64,000 nt of DNA from JAAFIP01 sp031367325 (GTDB taxonomy: Bacteria; Pseudomonadota; Gammaproteobacteria; Burkholderiales; Burkholderiaceae_C). Within the stretch, counting starts at the first letter, position 1. Each line of letters begins with the position of its first letter. The notes beneath the pieces are model-generated. The model made no database searches. It was given only the letters and a program-made list of their open reading frames with translations, and was not told where the DNA came from. A program made the position numbers and the translations under genes. The DNA lies in NCBI GenBank assembly GCA_031367325.1, contig JANLPQ010000007.1, positions 18,143 through 82,142 on the forward strand, in the 5' to 3' direction. Below, piece by piece: positions 35,132 to 44,050 of the stretch.

Positions 35132-36286
35132 CTAAACGGCTGCCAGTGCTGCCCGGCGTTCTGTGCGGGGCAGCTTAGCCAAGGCTTTGCAGGCGTCATA
35201 AAAACGCAGCCAGCGCTCTTGCGCACTGCCGGATTGCTTGGCGTACAGCGCTTCAAACTGCGGCACCAGTTCGTCATAAGCGGCCAGAGCGCCAAAACTG
35301 GCATTGTTGGCTTTGGCCACCCAAGCGTCGTAGCCCGCATAGCCGCCCCACTGGGTTTTAAGCTGCGCGTAGTCATCCTGAAAAGCTTGCATTGCTATTT
35401 TTTTCATAGCTGCTTGAGCAGATTTATCGGCCTGCGCAGCATAAATCACTTCTAATTTTTTGCGTGTAGCCAGGGTGAAATTGCGAAACTCTTTGCGCCG
35501 CTGGTCAAACTGCGTGTACTCTGCGCGCACCGCGTCTGAGCCGTGCTGCGCTAACCATTGCGCGCCACCAATACGCTCCACCGCAGTGGCAAACGATTCG
35601 TTGAACATGGTGTCGTCTTGCACATACAGCACCTGGTGCGACAGCTCATGAAAGATCAACCGCGCCAGCTCGCCCTCAGGGTAGTTGATAAAAGTGGACA
35701 GTAGCGGGTCGCCACCGGCCCAGTTCAAATAGCCTAGCGTGGAGTACGCTGGCACGCCGTACACATTAACTTCCAAGCCCTCAGTTTTTTTAACCTCAGC
35801 TTCGCGCTGCGCGTCAGCCTCGGCATAGTAGCCACGGTAGCTAACGCAGCCCACCACAGCAAAACACCAGGTGTTCAGCGTTAAAGAAAACTCGGGCGCG
35901 GCCACCACATTCCACACGGCGGCGCGGCGTTTTAAATCAGCATAACGACGGTAGCTGGCATTATTGGGCAGCAGCAAATCGCTAGAGGCAAACTCGCGGA
36001 TGCGCTGGGACAGTTCTAGGCGGCGTTTGGTTGCATCGGGTGTTTGGGCATCGTCTAGCCAGTCTTGCACGGGCTTGGCCGCATTCACCACGGCCATGTG
36101 GCCTGTTACGCTTTGCCAGTAGTAGCTCAGGTTGGCGCAGCCTGATACACCTGTCAGCGCCAACAGTGCAGCCAACATCGCCAGCAGCCACCATACCCCT
36201 CGGCGCACCGCGCCGTGTTGAAGACGGCGCTGCGCACAGCGCTTGGTGTGTAGCCTTGGTTGTAAGTTGGCGGTGGTCTGGCGCAC
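35132..36286 (-). CDS. Lipoprotein zinc aminopeptidase-like protein with translated repeat
   Basis: 384 residues. A hydrophobic segment followed by a lipobox-like LTGVSGC (Cys about residue 50) suggests an outer-membrane lipoprotein; the true start may be later than 36286, since the preceding 35 residues are basic and unusual. The zinc motif is HELSHQVLYV, with a downstream Glu in NESFATAVERIG. This matches the Pfam aminopeptidase group PF10023 (predicted). Near residue 290, IYAAQADKSAQAAMKKIAMQ is translated from a family A repeat and is probably an in-frame insertion in a helical region. Confidence 0.8.
   Translation of the reverse strand: MRQTTANLQPRLHTKRCAQRRLQHGAVRRGVWWLLAMLAALLALTGVSGCANLSYYWQSVTGHMAVVNAAKPVQDWLDDAQTPDATKRRLELSQRIREFASSDLLLPNNASYRRYADLKRRAAVWNVVAAPEFSLTLNTWCFAVVGCVSYRGYYAEADAQREAEVKKTEGLEVNVYGVPAYSTLGYLNWAGGDPLLSTFINYPEGELARLIFHELSHQVLYVQDDTMFNESFATAVERIGGAQWLAQHGSDAVRAEYTQFDQRRKEFRNFTLATRKKLEVIYAAQADKSAQAAMKKIAMQAFQDDYAQLKTQWGGYAGYDAWVAKANNASFGALAAYDELVPQFEALYAKQSGSAQERWLRFYDACKALAKLPRTERRAALAAV
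35391..35433 (+). repeat. Family A repeat, copy 9, inside the aminopeptidase-like gene
   Basis: The + strand reads TTTTTTTCATAGCTGCTTGA; on the minus strand the coding frame gives SAQAAMKKIA. Confidence 0.88.
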
Positions 36287-36468
36287 TGGTGGGACTCAAA
36301 AAATAGAGATACCATCTTAGTGTACAAAGTTCTGGCGGTGGCGGTGATGGTATTGCCAAACAGGTACAACGCCAGGTAATGTCAACCTTGGACTTGGCGA
36401 TCACGTTAGCTATCATCCAGCTTGCGCAGGCTGATAGATAATTTGAATTCGACTGAGAAGGCGCGCTT

Positions 36469-36906
36469 ATGAAAATACCCTTGCTGAACATCACCACGAT
36501 AGCTCTAGCTTGCAGCCTAGGTTTGGGCGCGTGTGGTGGCGGCGGTGACGCTGTCACTACACCGGCCAGTGCTATCAACACGCTGGCGTGCACTAATCCC
36601 AGCGGCGAAGTCAGCTCACCGGCCAGCATGTTCATCACATTCTTTGCCACCATCTACGATCTAGAGGTGGGCAATATCGACCCGCTGACTGGATTCGTTA
36701 AAACCAGCGCGCTCCTATTTAAGCTAGCGGCGGACGGTGGAGCCACCATTGACGGTGCAGCCGTACCGGTGAGCAGTGCTTGCTACGAAGCCAAAAACAA
36801 CACGCTAGTTTTGTCGCTACGCCAGTCTGACACGCTGGTGTTGGCATCTGGTGGCAAAGCCACCGGTACTATCAGCGGCCAAGCGGTGCAGACAAAACCG
36901 AAATAA
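36469..36906 (+). CDS. Small hypothetical lipoprotein
   Basis: 145 residues. The signal peptide ends in a lipobox (SLGLGACGGGG), so the mature protein is probably lipid-anchored. The rest has Ser/Thr/Gly-rich beta-like stretches (ASMFITFFATIYDLEVG, NNTLVLSLRQSDTLVLAS) and two further cysteines. I do not recognise a family. GAAGG upstream of the ATG (AGAAGGCGCGCTTATG) is a reasonable ribosome-binding site. The 613-bp spacer after it contains the two hairpin cassettes described elsewhere. Confidence 0.68.
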   Translation: MKIPLLNITTIALACSLGLGACGGGGDAVTTPASAINTLACTNPSGEVSSPASMFITFFATIYDLEVGNIDPLTGFVKTSALLFKLAADGGATIDGAAVPVSSACYEAKNNTLVLSLRQSDTLVLASGGKATGTISGQAVQTKPK

Positions 36907-36993
36907 TCCTTCTAGAGCTATTCCTGAAAAGAACTATCGCTTTGTTTCTTCTGAGCTTGGCTTGTTTTTTTGTCTTGTACTTTTGTACGGGAT

Positions 36994-37092
36994 CTGGCAG
37001 GCGGCGTACTCAGCTACGCGGCTGTCCTCCGTGGCGGCCTAGGGCCGCCTACTCCCCCTTTATGCCGCTGCGCTGAGTACACCGCCTGCCAG
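36994..37092. repeat. Hairpin cassette 1: 21-bp inverted repeat enclosing a core
   Basis: CTGGCAGGCGGCGTACTCAG (from 36994) and its near-perfect inverse ending at 37092 (20 of 21 bases pair) flank a 57-bp core (37015-37071) that itself contains a GGCGGCCTAGGGCCGCC hairpin at 37033-37049. Part of the core recurs inverted in cassette 2. Confidence 0.75.
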
Positions 37093-37152
37093 CTCTTGTG
37101 AACATGGTGGCCGATCAACCGCTGTATTCGCACTTAGCCAGTACGCAGCCCT

Positions 37153-37236
37153 GGCGCTTGATGTGAACAGCGCAGCGGCATAAAGGAGGAGCCCGCAGGG
37201 CGGAGGACAGCCGCACAGCTGTTCACACCAAGCGCC
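37153..37236. repeat. Hairpin cassette 2: 18-bp inverted repeat enclosing the inverted core
   Basis: GGCGCTTGATGTGAACAG (37153-37170) pairs with CTGTTCACACCAAGCGCC (37219-37236), 17 of 18 bases. Its core carries the exact inverse of cassette 1 pieces: AGCGCAGCGGCATAAAGG (37169-37186) matches 37057-37074, and CGGAGGACAGCCGC (37201-37214) matches 37018-37031. Confidence 0.75.
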
Positions 37237-37300
37237 AAGGCGGGCACAGAACAGGCATTGAAGGCACGCTAAGCGTATTCTGAGGCCTGTTTTCAGAGTG

Positions 37301-37354
37301 TTTTAGGCCACCAACCCAAGTAAATCCTGCCCAAGCAGCTATGCAATTAATAGT
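37301..37354 (-). repeat. Family A dispersed repeat, copy 10
   Basis: Reverse copy with one core change (CCTGCCCAAGCAGCTATG). It lies about 20 bases from family B copy B5. Confidence 0.85.
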
Positions 37355-37373
37355 ATCTGCATCATCTGTTAGC

Positions 37374-37450
37374 TTCTCCGGCGCGCGGGCTGCCCCAAAT
37401 CACGCAAAGAACAATGTGACGAGTCGGGTCCGTCTCGAGTCCAGCTCTCA
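37374..37450 (-). repeat. Family B repeat lacking the hairpin module, copy B5
   Basis: The block GAACAATGTGACGAGTCGGG continues as TCCGTCTCGAGTCCAGCTCT, so the sequence that flanks the 102-bp module in B2-B4 is joined directly at CTCGA. Nothing else of the module remains. It lies between the cassettes and the molybdopterin oxidoreductase gene; I see no gene in 36907-37520. Confidence 0.78.
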
Positions 37451-37520
37451 GGACATACCGTTAGCCCAGAAACCATCTCAAAGAAGCGCACGCCAAGCCA
37501 AGCAACCAACTCAACCAAGC

Positions 37521-39605
37521 TCACGTTAACCGAGCAGCAGCTTCCACCTGCACCAAACAATCGTAGAACACCGGGCCACGCCCCATGTCGGTGAGGTGCT
37601 GGCTGGTCACCTCGTTCACGTTCGTGCCGTGCAAACCCAGTTTGCGCCACCAAATACCCAGGCCATGCACCACGCCCGCGCGGGCGCGCGGGCTGATGCG
37701 GGCTGTGCAGTGGTAGCTGCCGCGGTCATTGAAAATTCGCACCACTTGGCCATCGGCTAGCTGGCGTGCAGCGGCATCGTCAGCATGTATTTCTAGCACG
37801 GGCTCGCCTTCCATGTCGCGCAGGCTTTTCACGTTGACGAATGTGCTGTTAAGAAAGTTGCGCGCTGGTGGGGAAATCATGGCCAACGGATACTTAGGCG
37901 ACGAGCCCAGCGTTTCGTAGTTAGGCACATGGTCGGGCAGGCCGTCCATGCCCTGCTGCGCTAAGCGGACGCTGAAAAATTCACACTTACCGGACGGCGT
38001 AGGAAAGCCGCCTTGCGCAAACGGCGCGTCAGGCACTTGCAGTGGGGCAAAGCCATCGCGCAGCAGCTGGTCAAAATCTATCTTGCCTTCGTACGCAGCG
38101 CGGCACATAGTCTCGTCACTGTCGGCAAAGCATGGCTCGGTATAGCCCATGCGTGTGGCCAGTTCACGAAAGATTTGGGTATTGGGCTTAGATTGGCCTA
38201 CCGGTGCAATGGCGGGCTGGTTGAGCAGCACGTCGGTGTGGCCGTAGCTTAGGTGCACGTCCCAATGTTCTAGCTGCGTAGTGGCGGGCAAAATGTAGTC
38301 GGCATAGTCGGCAGTGTCGGTTTGAAAATGCTCTAGCACTACGGTAAATAAATCTTCGCGTGCAAAGCCCTGCACTACCAGTGCAGACTCGGGCGCTACG
38401 GCTACGGGGTTGCTGTTGTACACCACCAGCGCTGCAATCTTGGGGCCAAACTCTGCAGAGGTTTCGCGCAGCAGGTCGTTACCAATGGTGCTCATATTGA
38501 TCGTGCGTGGTGTTCTAGCGTTCAACAAATCAGGCCGCTGCAACGCATTTTTATCCACCGGAAACATGCCCGAGCTAGACAGCAGCAATCCACCCGCACG
38601 GTGCCGCCACGCGCCAATCAGCGCTGGCAAGCAGGCTACCGCGCGTGTGGCGTTGCCGCCACCGCGTACCCGCTGCATGCCATAGTTCACGCGGATGGCA
38701 GCGGGCGTTTGGTTGACTAAGCTCATGCCATAGTCGCGCGCTAGCGAGGCAATTTGCGCTGCGGGTACCCCGCACACTTGCGCTGCACGCTCGGGCGGCC
38801 ACTGCTGTGCGCGCGCTTTAAGCTGGTCCCAGCCCAGTGTGTGCTGGGCAATGTAGTCATGGTCTAGCCAGTCGTTGGCGATCAGCTGGTGCATGATGGC
38901 CAGTGCCAGCGCAGCGTCGGTGCCAGGCAGCAGCTGAATATGTTCGTGGCATTTATCGGCTGTCTCTGTTTTGCGTGGGTCGATGCAGATTAATTTGGCA
39001 CCGTTGCGCTTGGCCTCTTGCGCATAGCGCCAAAAATGCAAATTGCTGGTGATGCTGTTACTGCCCCAGATGATGATAAGTTTGGCCTGTGCAAAAAACT
39101 CTACCTTCATGCCTACTTTGCCGCCCAGCGTGTGGTTTAGCCCTTCGCCACCGGCAGACGAGCAAATGGTGCGGTCTAGCAAAGAAGCACCCAGCTTGTG
39201 CCAAAAGCGTGCGGCCATGCCCTCGGCCTGTACCAAGCCCATGGTGCCTGCATAGCTGTAGGGCAGTATGGCCTGCGGGTCGCGTGCGGCAATGGTTTTT
39301 AGTCGCTCGGCAATGTCGGTGAGTGCAGCGTCCCAGCTAACGCGCTCAAACTGGCCCGCGCCTTTAGGCCCCACGCGTTTAAGCGGGTACAAAATACGCT
39401 CGGGGTGGTAGGTACGTTCGGTGTATTTAGCCACCTTTGCGCACAGGGTGCCGTGGGTATGGGCATGCGCAGGGTTGCCGTGCACTTTGATAGCCACGCC
39501 GCCCTGCACGTCTGTCAGCAGCGCGCAGGTGTCGGGGCAGTCGTGCGGGCACGCACCGCGCACTTGGGTTACGGCATCTGCGACAGGCTGTGTTGAACTA
39601 AGCAT
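37521..39605 (-). CDS. Molybdopterin-dependent oxidoreductase with N-terminal [4Fe-4S] domain
   Basis: 694-residue catalytic subunit of the DMSO-reductase superfamily. An N-terminal cluster-binding set CPHDCPDTCALL ... LCAKV fits a [4Fe-4S] centre. The molybdopterin guanine dinucleotide domains follow (WGSNSITSNLHFW, ILPATTQLEHWD, FLNSTFVNV). No twin-arginine signal is visible, suggesting a cytoplasmic enzyme. The residue ligating molybdenum could not be assigned with confidence (CSSAGGEG may hold a Cys). No partner subunit genes are nearby, so the substrate is unknown; formate dehydrogenase-like and biotin-sulfoxide-like relatives are all possible. Confidence 0.87.
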   Translation of the reverse strand: MLSSTQPVADAVTQVRGACPHDCPDTCALLTDVQGGVAIKVHGNPAHAHTHGTLCAKVAKYTERTYHPERILYPLKRVGPKGAGQFERVSWDAALTDIAERLKTIAARDPQAILPYSYAGTMGLVQAEGMAARFWHKLGASLLDRTICSSAGGEGLNHTLGGKVGMKVEFFAQAKLIIIWGSNSITSNLHFWRYAQEAKRNGAKLICIDPRKTETADKCHEHIQLLPGTDAALALAIMHQLIANDWLDHDYIAQHTLGWDQLKARAQQWPPERAAQVCGVPAAQIASLARDYGMSLVNQTPAAIRVNYGMQRVRGGGNATRAVACLPALIGAWRHRAGGLLLSSSGMFPVDKNALQRPDLLNARTPRTINMSTIGNDLLRETSAEFGPKIAALVVYNSNPVAVAPESALVVQGFAREDLFTVVLEHFQTDTADYADYILPATTQLEHWDVHLSYGHTDVLLNQPAIAPVGQSKPNTQIFRELATRMGYTEPCFADSDETMCRAAYEGKIDFDQLLRDGFAPLQVPDAPFAQGGFPTPSGKCEFFSVRLAQQGMDGLPDHVPNYETLGSSPKYPLAMISPPARNFLNSTFVNVKSLRDMEGEPVLEIHADDAAARQLADGQVVRIFNDRGSYHCTARISPRARAGVVHGLGIWWRKLGLHGTNVNEVTSQHLTDMGRGPVFYDCLVQVEAAARLT

Positions 39606-39639
39606 TTTTTATATCGTTTCAAACTTAAAATTTAAATTT

Positions 39640-39690
39640 ATTTGCTATATTTTACATAGCTGCTTGAGCAGGTTTTACTTGGGTTATAAG
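39640..39690 (+). repeat. Family A dispersed repeat, copy 11
   Basis: Full-length copy (TTTACATAGCTGCTTGAGCA then GGTTTTACTTGGGTTA) in the spacer before the M20 hydrolase. The remaining bases of the 282-bp spacer (39606-39887) show no gene. Confidence 0.88.
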
Positions 39691-39887
39691 CAGTTATTGG
39701 TGTTAAAAAGTACTCTGCAGAGGCTAAATTAGCAAACTACATGCACTGAGAGTATTGGAACGCACCATTGATACTTCGAGCGAGTGCTTTGAGAGACAGT
39801 TTGTTTGTCATAAACTGTATTTTCGCGTAATTCCCCTGAGGGCGCAGTAGGATAGATATGGCTAAACTTAGTGCATAGGAGCAAAGT

Positions 39888-41078
39888 ATGAAAGTTATCG
39901 ATTCCATCGTCACCCAAGCAGCCAGCATCGCCAGCTTGCGCCGCGACATCCATGCCCACCCCGAGCTGTGCTTTGAAGAAGTACGCACTGCAGACCTGGT
40001 GGCCAGCAAGCTGACCGAGTGGGGCATTCCCATCCACCGCGGGCTGGGCACTACAGGCGTCGTAGGCATTGTCAAAGCAGGTACGTCTAGCAAAGCCATT
40101 GGCCTGCGCGCCGACATGGACGCACTGCCCATGCAAGAGTTCAACACCTTCGCGCACGCCAGCACGCACGCTGGCAAGATGCACGCCTGCGGGCACGACG
40201 GCCACACCGCCATGCTGCTGGCAGCGGCGCAGCACTTTGCCCAGCACCGCAATTTTGATGGCACGGTGTATTTAATATTCCAACCTGCCGAAGAAGGCGG
40301 CGGCGGCGCGCGCGAGATGATCAAAGACGGGCTGTTTACCCAGTTCCCGATGGAGGCGGTGTTTGGCATGCACAACTGGCCGGGCACCGACATTGGCAAA
40401 TTTGCAGTTAGCCCCGGCCCGGTGATGGCGTCCAGCAACGAATTTAAAATTACCATTCGCGGCAAAGGCTGCCACGCTGCCCTGCCGCACAACGGTATTG
40501 ACCCCATCCCCACAGCGGCGGCCATGGTGCAAGCGTTTCAAACCATCATCAGTCGCAACAAAAAACCCATAGACGCGGGCGTGATCAGCGTCACCATGAT
40601 CCACGCTGGCGAGGCCACCAACGTAGTGCCCGACAGCTGCGAGCTGCAAGGCACCGTGCGCACTTTTACGCTGGAGGTGCTAGACATGATAGAGGCGCGT
40701 ATGAAAGAAGTAGCTGATGGCATTTGCGCCAGCTACGGCGCAACCTGCGACTTTGAATTTAAGCGCAACTATCCGCCTACTATCAATAGCGCTGCAGAGG
40801 CCGAGTTTGCACGCAAGGTGATGGCAAGTATTGTGGGCGAGGCCAATGTGATTGTGCAAGAGCCCACTATGGGCGCTGAAGACTTTGCCTACATGCTGCA
40901 GGCCAAGCCAGGCTGCTACGCGTTTATCGCCAACGGCGATGGCTCGCACCGCGAAATGGGCCACGGCGCTGGCCCGTGCATGCTGCACAACCCCAGCTAC
41001 GACTTTAACGACGATTTAATTCCCTTAGGCGCTACCTACTGGGTGCGCTTGACTGAAGACTGGTTGAAAAAAGCATGA
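39888..41078 (+). CDS. M20-family amidohydrolase (hippurate-hydrolase-like)
   Basis: 396-residue dinuclear metallohydrolase that removes acyl or aromatic groups from N-acyl amino acids or related amides. Metal ligands lie in LRADMDALPM, HACGHDGHTAML and EEGGGGAREM; the lid/dimerisation domain has GKGCHAALPHNGIDP; the last ligand is GAEDFAYM followed by a terminal His. The substrate is not predictable. Its stop overlaps the next gene start by four bases (ATGA). Confidence 0.93.
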   Translation: MKVIDSIVTQAASIASLRRDIHAHPELCFEEVRTADLVASKLTEWGIPIHRGLGTTGVVGIVKAGTSSKAIGLRADMDALPMQEFNTFAHASTHAGKMHACGHDGHTAMLLAAAQHFAQHRNFDGTVYLIFQPAEEGGGGAREMIKDGLFTQFPMEAVFGMHNWPGTDIGKFAVSPGPVMASSNEFKITIRGKGCHAALPHNGIDPIPTAAAMVQAFQTIISRNKKPIDAGVISVTMIHAGEATNVVPDSCELQGTVRTFTLEVLDMIEARMKEVADGICASYGATCDFEFKRNYPPTINSAAEAEFARKVMASIVGEANVIVQEPTMGAEDFAYMLQAKPGCYAFIANGDGSHREMGHGAGPCMLHNPSYDFNDDLIPLGATYWVRLTEDWLKKA

Positions 41079-42208
41079 TTAATGTTCCCTCTGGCTTTTC
41101 AACCAGCTACGCGCAAGCACGCGTTAAATTTCTAGAAGCTGCCGCTGCGCAAGGCTTGTCCCTATCGTCTTTTGACCACCCACTGCCGGGGCGCGATGGC
41201 GAAGTACTGGCTATGGATGTAGCACTAGACGGCGCAGCTGATGCTGAGCAACTGCTGATCGTTAGCAGCGCCTGCCACGGCGTAGAAGGCTACTGCGGCA
41301 GCGGAGTGCAAGTGTTTGCACTGCATGACGATGAGTGGCGCGCCAAGGCCAAAGCGGCTGGCGTGGCCGTGCTGTATATCCATGGGCTGAACCCGCACGG
41401 CTTCTCGTTCCAACGGCGCGTGACAAACGAGAACGTTGACTTGAACCGTAACTTTCAAGACTTTAGCCAACCCCTGCCTGCCGATACGCTGAACGCAGAA
41501 TACGCCCAGCTGCACCCACTGCTGCTGCCCGCACAGTGGCCACCTACGGCAGACAACAAAGCCAGTATTGGTGAATACGTAGCACGGCGCGGCATGACCG
41601 CTTTGCAAAGCGCCGTCACACGCGGGCAGCACAGCCATGCAGACGGTTTATTCTTCGGCGGCACGGCACCTACGTGGAGCAACACCACGCTGCGCAAAGT
41701 GCTGCGCCTGCACGGCACACATTGCCAAAAACTCGCCTGGATTGACCTGCATACTGGCCTAGGGCCGCGCGGCTTGGGCGAACGTATATTTGCCTGCCGC
41801 GACGACAAAGCCGCCTACGCGCGTGCACGGGCGTGGTGGGGCAATGCTGGCAACTCTGGCGGCGAAACACCCGTCACCAGCATTTACAACGGCACCTCTA
41901 CATCAGCTTTTCTCACCGGGCTGATGTGGCAATCAGCCTATGAGGAATGCCCCCAAGCCGAGTACACCGCTATTGCTATGGAATACGGCACCGTGCCTGT
42001 AGAAGCAGTGATCGACGCGCTGCGCGCCGACCATTGGTTGCATCTGCACCCCCAAGCCCCAACGGCGCAACGCCTACAGATCAAACAACAAATGATGGCG
42101 GCTTTTTATGACGACGCAGACGACTGGAAAGGCATGATCGTCTCGCAAGCGCGGCAAGCGATGTTTCAGGCCGTGGTTGGACTCAGTCTGCCAAGCAGAA
42201 TGCTATAA
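41075..42208 (+). CDS. DUF2817/M14-like metallopeptidase
   Basis: 377 residues. Carboxypeptidase-like metal residues are suggested by SACHGVEGYCGS (HGVEG with a His and Glu) and WIDLHTGLGPRG (second His), with NENVDLNRNFQDF carrying Asn/Arg residues that bind the substrate C-terminus in M14 enzymes; this agrees with DUF2817. With the overlapping M20 hydrolase upstream it probably forms a two-gene peptide or amide catabolism operon. The stop lies inside the edge of a family A repeat. Confidence 0.86.
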   Translation: MINVPSGFSTSYAQARVKFLEAAAAQGLSLSSFDHPLPGRDGEVLAMDVALDGAADAEQLLIVSSACHGVEGYCGSGVQVFALHDDEWRAKAKAAGVAVLYIHGLNPHGFSFQRRVTNENVDLNRNFQDFSQPLPADTLNAEYAQLHPLLLPAQWPPTADNKASIGEYVARRGMTALQSAVTRGQHSHADGLFFGGTAPTWSNTTLRKVLRLHGTHCQKLAWIDLHTGLGPRGLGERIFACRDDKAAYARARAWWGNAGNSGGETPVTSIYNGTSTSAFLTGLMWQSAYEECPQAEYTAIAMEYGTVPVEAVIDALRADHWLHLHPQAPTAQRLQIKQQMMAAFYDDADDWKGMIVSQARQAMFQAVVGLSLPSRML

Positions 42209-42246
42209 TTAAAATAGCTGCTTGAGCATTATCTACTTGGGTTTAT
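42201..42246 (+). repeat. Family A dispersed repeat, copy 12
   Basis: Starts at the DUF2817 stop codon and ends at the NodJ-like permease stop. Core ATAGCTGCTTGAGCATT; the tail TCTACTTGGGTTT is preserved. Confidence 0.85.
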
Positions 42247-43097
42247 GTCCTAAAACGCTTACGAATCAGCACCATGGCGATCCAAAATGACGTCACGGCA
42301 TACACCACCAGCACCGCCAAGTTACGCCAAGGTTCTGCGGGCATTTGCCCCATGAACAATGGGCGCACGATATCTATCGCAGCGCCCAGTGGTAGCCACT
42401 GCGCAATCACTTGCACCCATCCTGGCAGCTGGTCACGCGGGAAAAATACGCCCGATAAAAACATCATCGGCGTAAGAAACAGCGTGAAGTAGTAGGTGAA
42501 AAAATCATAGCCTTTGGCCAGCGCGGTAAAGATCATGGCAATGCAGGCAAAAGTGACGCCTGTGAGCAGCAGCACGGGCCACGCCAATACTTGCGTCCAT
42601 TCATGGCTGATACCCAGCAGCAGCATGACCACCATGATGATGCTGACCGTGAACAGCGATTTAAAAGCCGCCCATAGCGTCTCGGCAAACACAATATCGT
42701 CCAAAGTAACCGGCGCATTCATAATGCCGTCCCACGTCTTTTGCACATACATGCGCGAGAAGGCCGAGTACAACGCCTCAAAGCTGGCCGCTTGCATAGC
42801 GCTCATGCAAATTGACCCGCTGGCCAAAAACAGCATGTAGGGCACCTGCTGCCCGTTCAGCGTCACCTGCCCCACCAATGCGCCCATGCCGTAGCCAAAC
42901 GCAACCAGCCAAATTAGCGGCTCGGCGATGTTACCTACCAAGCTGGGGATAGCCAATTTCTTCCACACCAACAGGTTACGCAAAAACACGGGCCACCAAC
43001 GCCATGTGACAGATGGTGCACGCCACAACGATGGAAGTTGTGGAGTATTTATGTCTAATATCGCCGTATTATCTGCTCGAGCAGCTATGTTTTTCAT
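42243..43097 (-). CDS. NodJ-type ABC-2 transporter permease; start codon supplied by a repeat
   Basis: 284-residue inner-membrane permease with six hydrophobic segments (for example AEPLIWLVAFGYGMGALVG, FTVSIIMVVMLLLGI, YYFTLFLTPMMFLSGVFFP). It matches NodJ/ABC-2 exporters and pairs with the NodI-like ATPase directly upstream (five bases between genes). The first 12 residues, MKNIAARADNTA, come from a family A repeat. The repeat's usual TGA, which in this frame would be a stop, is CGA here. No other ATG precedes the first conserved block. Confidence 0.87.
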   Translation of the reverse strand: MKNIAARADNTAILDINTPQLPSLWRAPSVTWRWWPVFLRNLLVWKKLAIPSLVGNIAEPLIWLVAFGYGMGALVGQVTLNGQQVPYMLFLASGSICMSAMQAASFEALYSAFSRMYVQKTWDGIMNAPVTLDDIVFAETLWAAFKSLFTVSIIMVVMLLLGISHEWTQVLAWPVLLLTGVTFACIAMIFTALAKGYDFFTYYFTLFLTPMMFLSGVFFPRDQLPGWVQVIAQWLPLGAAIDIVRPLFMGQMPAEPWRNLAVLVVYAVTSFWIAMVLIRKRFRT

Positions 43098-43103
43098 AGT
43101 ATT
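43066..43103 (-). repeat. Family A repeat, copy 13, covering the NodJ-like start codon
   Basis: On the minus strand: ATAGCTGCTCGAGCAGATAA, with the palindrome CTCGAG in place of the common CTTGAG; the ATG lies just upstream in the repeat arm. Confidence 0.88.
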
Positions 43104-44050
43104 TAACCTTCTTCTCTAATCTGACGGCCGGTAAGCTTGAGGAACAAATCCTCCAAATTTGCCGGGCGGTGCAACGTGCGCAACTGTGGGTAGGCCTGCA
43201 GCGCTTGCAGCAGCGCGCTGGCATCGCGGGTGTAGAAAAACACGGTCTCACCGCTGACTTCTACGCGCGCAGCGTGCTGTGCTAGTGGGCTGTTTTGCAG
43301 GTCTAGCGCACCAGAATGCGCTTGTTGGCCGCCGCCTTGGCCAAACACTTCCACCACATCGGGTTCCAAGTGCTGTGCAATCAAATCGCGCGGCCTGCCT
43401 TCGGCTATTTTTTTGCCATGGTCGATCACCAGAAGGCGATGGCACAGGCGCTCGGCTTCGTCCATAAAGTGGGTAGTCAGTAAAATAGATTTGCCTTGCT
43501 GCAGCAGCACCTGCAGCCGCTCCCACATCAAATGGCGGGCTTGTGGGTCAAGGCCCGTGGTAGGCTCGTCTAGCAGCAGTAAATCGGGGTCGTTCACCAA
43601 AGCGCGTGCCAGGCTAAGGCGGCGTTTCATACCGCCAGACAATTCGCCGGGTTTAGATTTAGCTTTGTGCGTGAGTGATGCAAACTCTAACAATTTAGGC
43701 ACGCGCAGCGCAATGTCGGCCGTTTTCATACCAAAGTAGCGGCCATAGACAATGATGTTTTCTGCCAAATTAAAGTCAGGGTCCAGCGTATCAAACTGGC
43801 TGACCACGCCCAAGCGCGCTTTGATGGCACGCGCGTCCTGCGGCATGCGCAAGCCCAGCGCATGGATCTCGCCGCTGTCGGGGGCGCTTTGGCCTAAACA
43901 CATGCGGATCGTGGTGGTTTTGCCAGCACCGTTAGGGCCAATAACGCCTAGGCATTCGCCGGGGGCGATGTCAAATGACAAGTCGTTGACTACGGTATTG
44001 TCGCCAAAGCGTTTGTATAAATTGCGTACAGAAAATAAGGGGTCTTGCAT
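43103..44050 (-). CDS. NodI-type ABC transporter ATP-binding protein
   Basis: 315-residue ATPase. Walker A is GPNGAGKTTTIRM, the signature LSGGMKRRL, Walker B LLLLDEPTTGLD, switch His in TTHFMDEAERL. These and the C-terminal extension after about residue 220 match NodI/DrrA-type subunits. It works with the downstream NodJ-like permease; the exported substrate is unknown, and no nod genes are present, so nodulation is not implied. Confidence 0.92.
   Translation of the reverse strand: MQDPLFSVRNLYKRFGDNTVVNDLSFDIAPGECLGVIGPNGAGKTTTIRMCLGQSAPDSGEIHALGLRMPQDARAIKARLGVVSQFDTLDPDFNLAENIIVYGRYFGMKTADIALRVPKLLEFASLTHKAKSKPGELSGGMKRRLSLARALVNDPDLLLLDEPTTGLDPQARHLMWERLQVLLQQGKSILLTTHFMDEAERLCHRLLVIDHGKKIAEGRPRDLIAQHLEPDVVEVFGQGGGQQAHSGALDLQNSPLAQHAARVEVSGETVFFYTRDASALLQALQAYPQLRTLHRPANLEDLFLKLTGRQIREEG

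Noticed and set aside
39729..40525. Long minus-strand frames across the M20 hydrolase start
   Set aside because: They are antisense shadows of a gene with all family motifs on the + strand.
42243..44050. NodI/NodJ-type pair as a nodulation system
   Set aside because: No other nod genes are present; such exporter pairs are common outside rhizobia.
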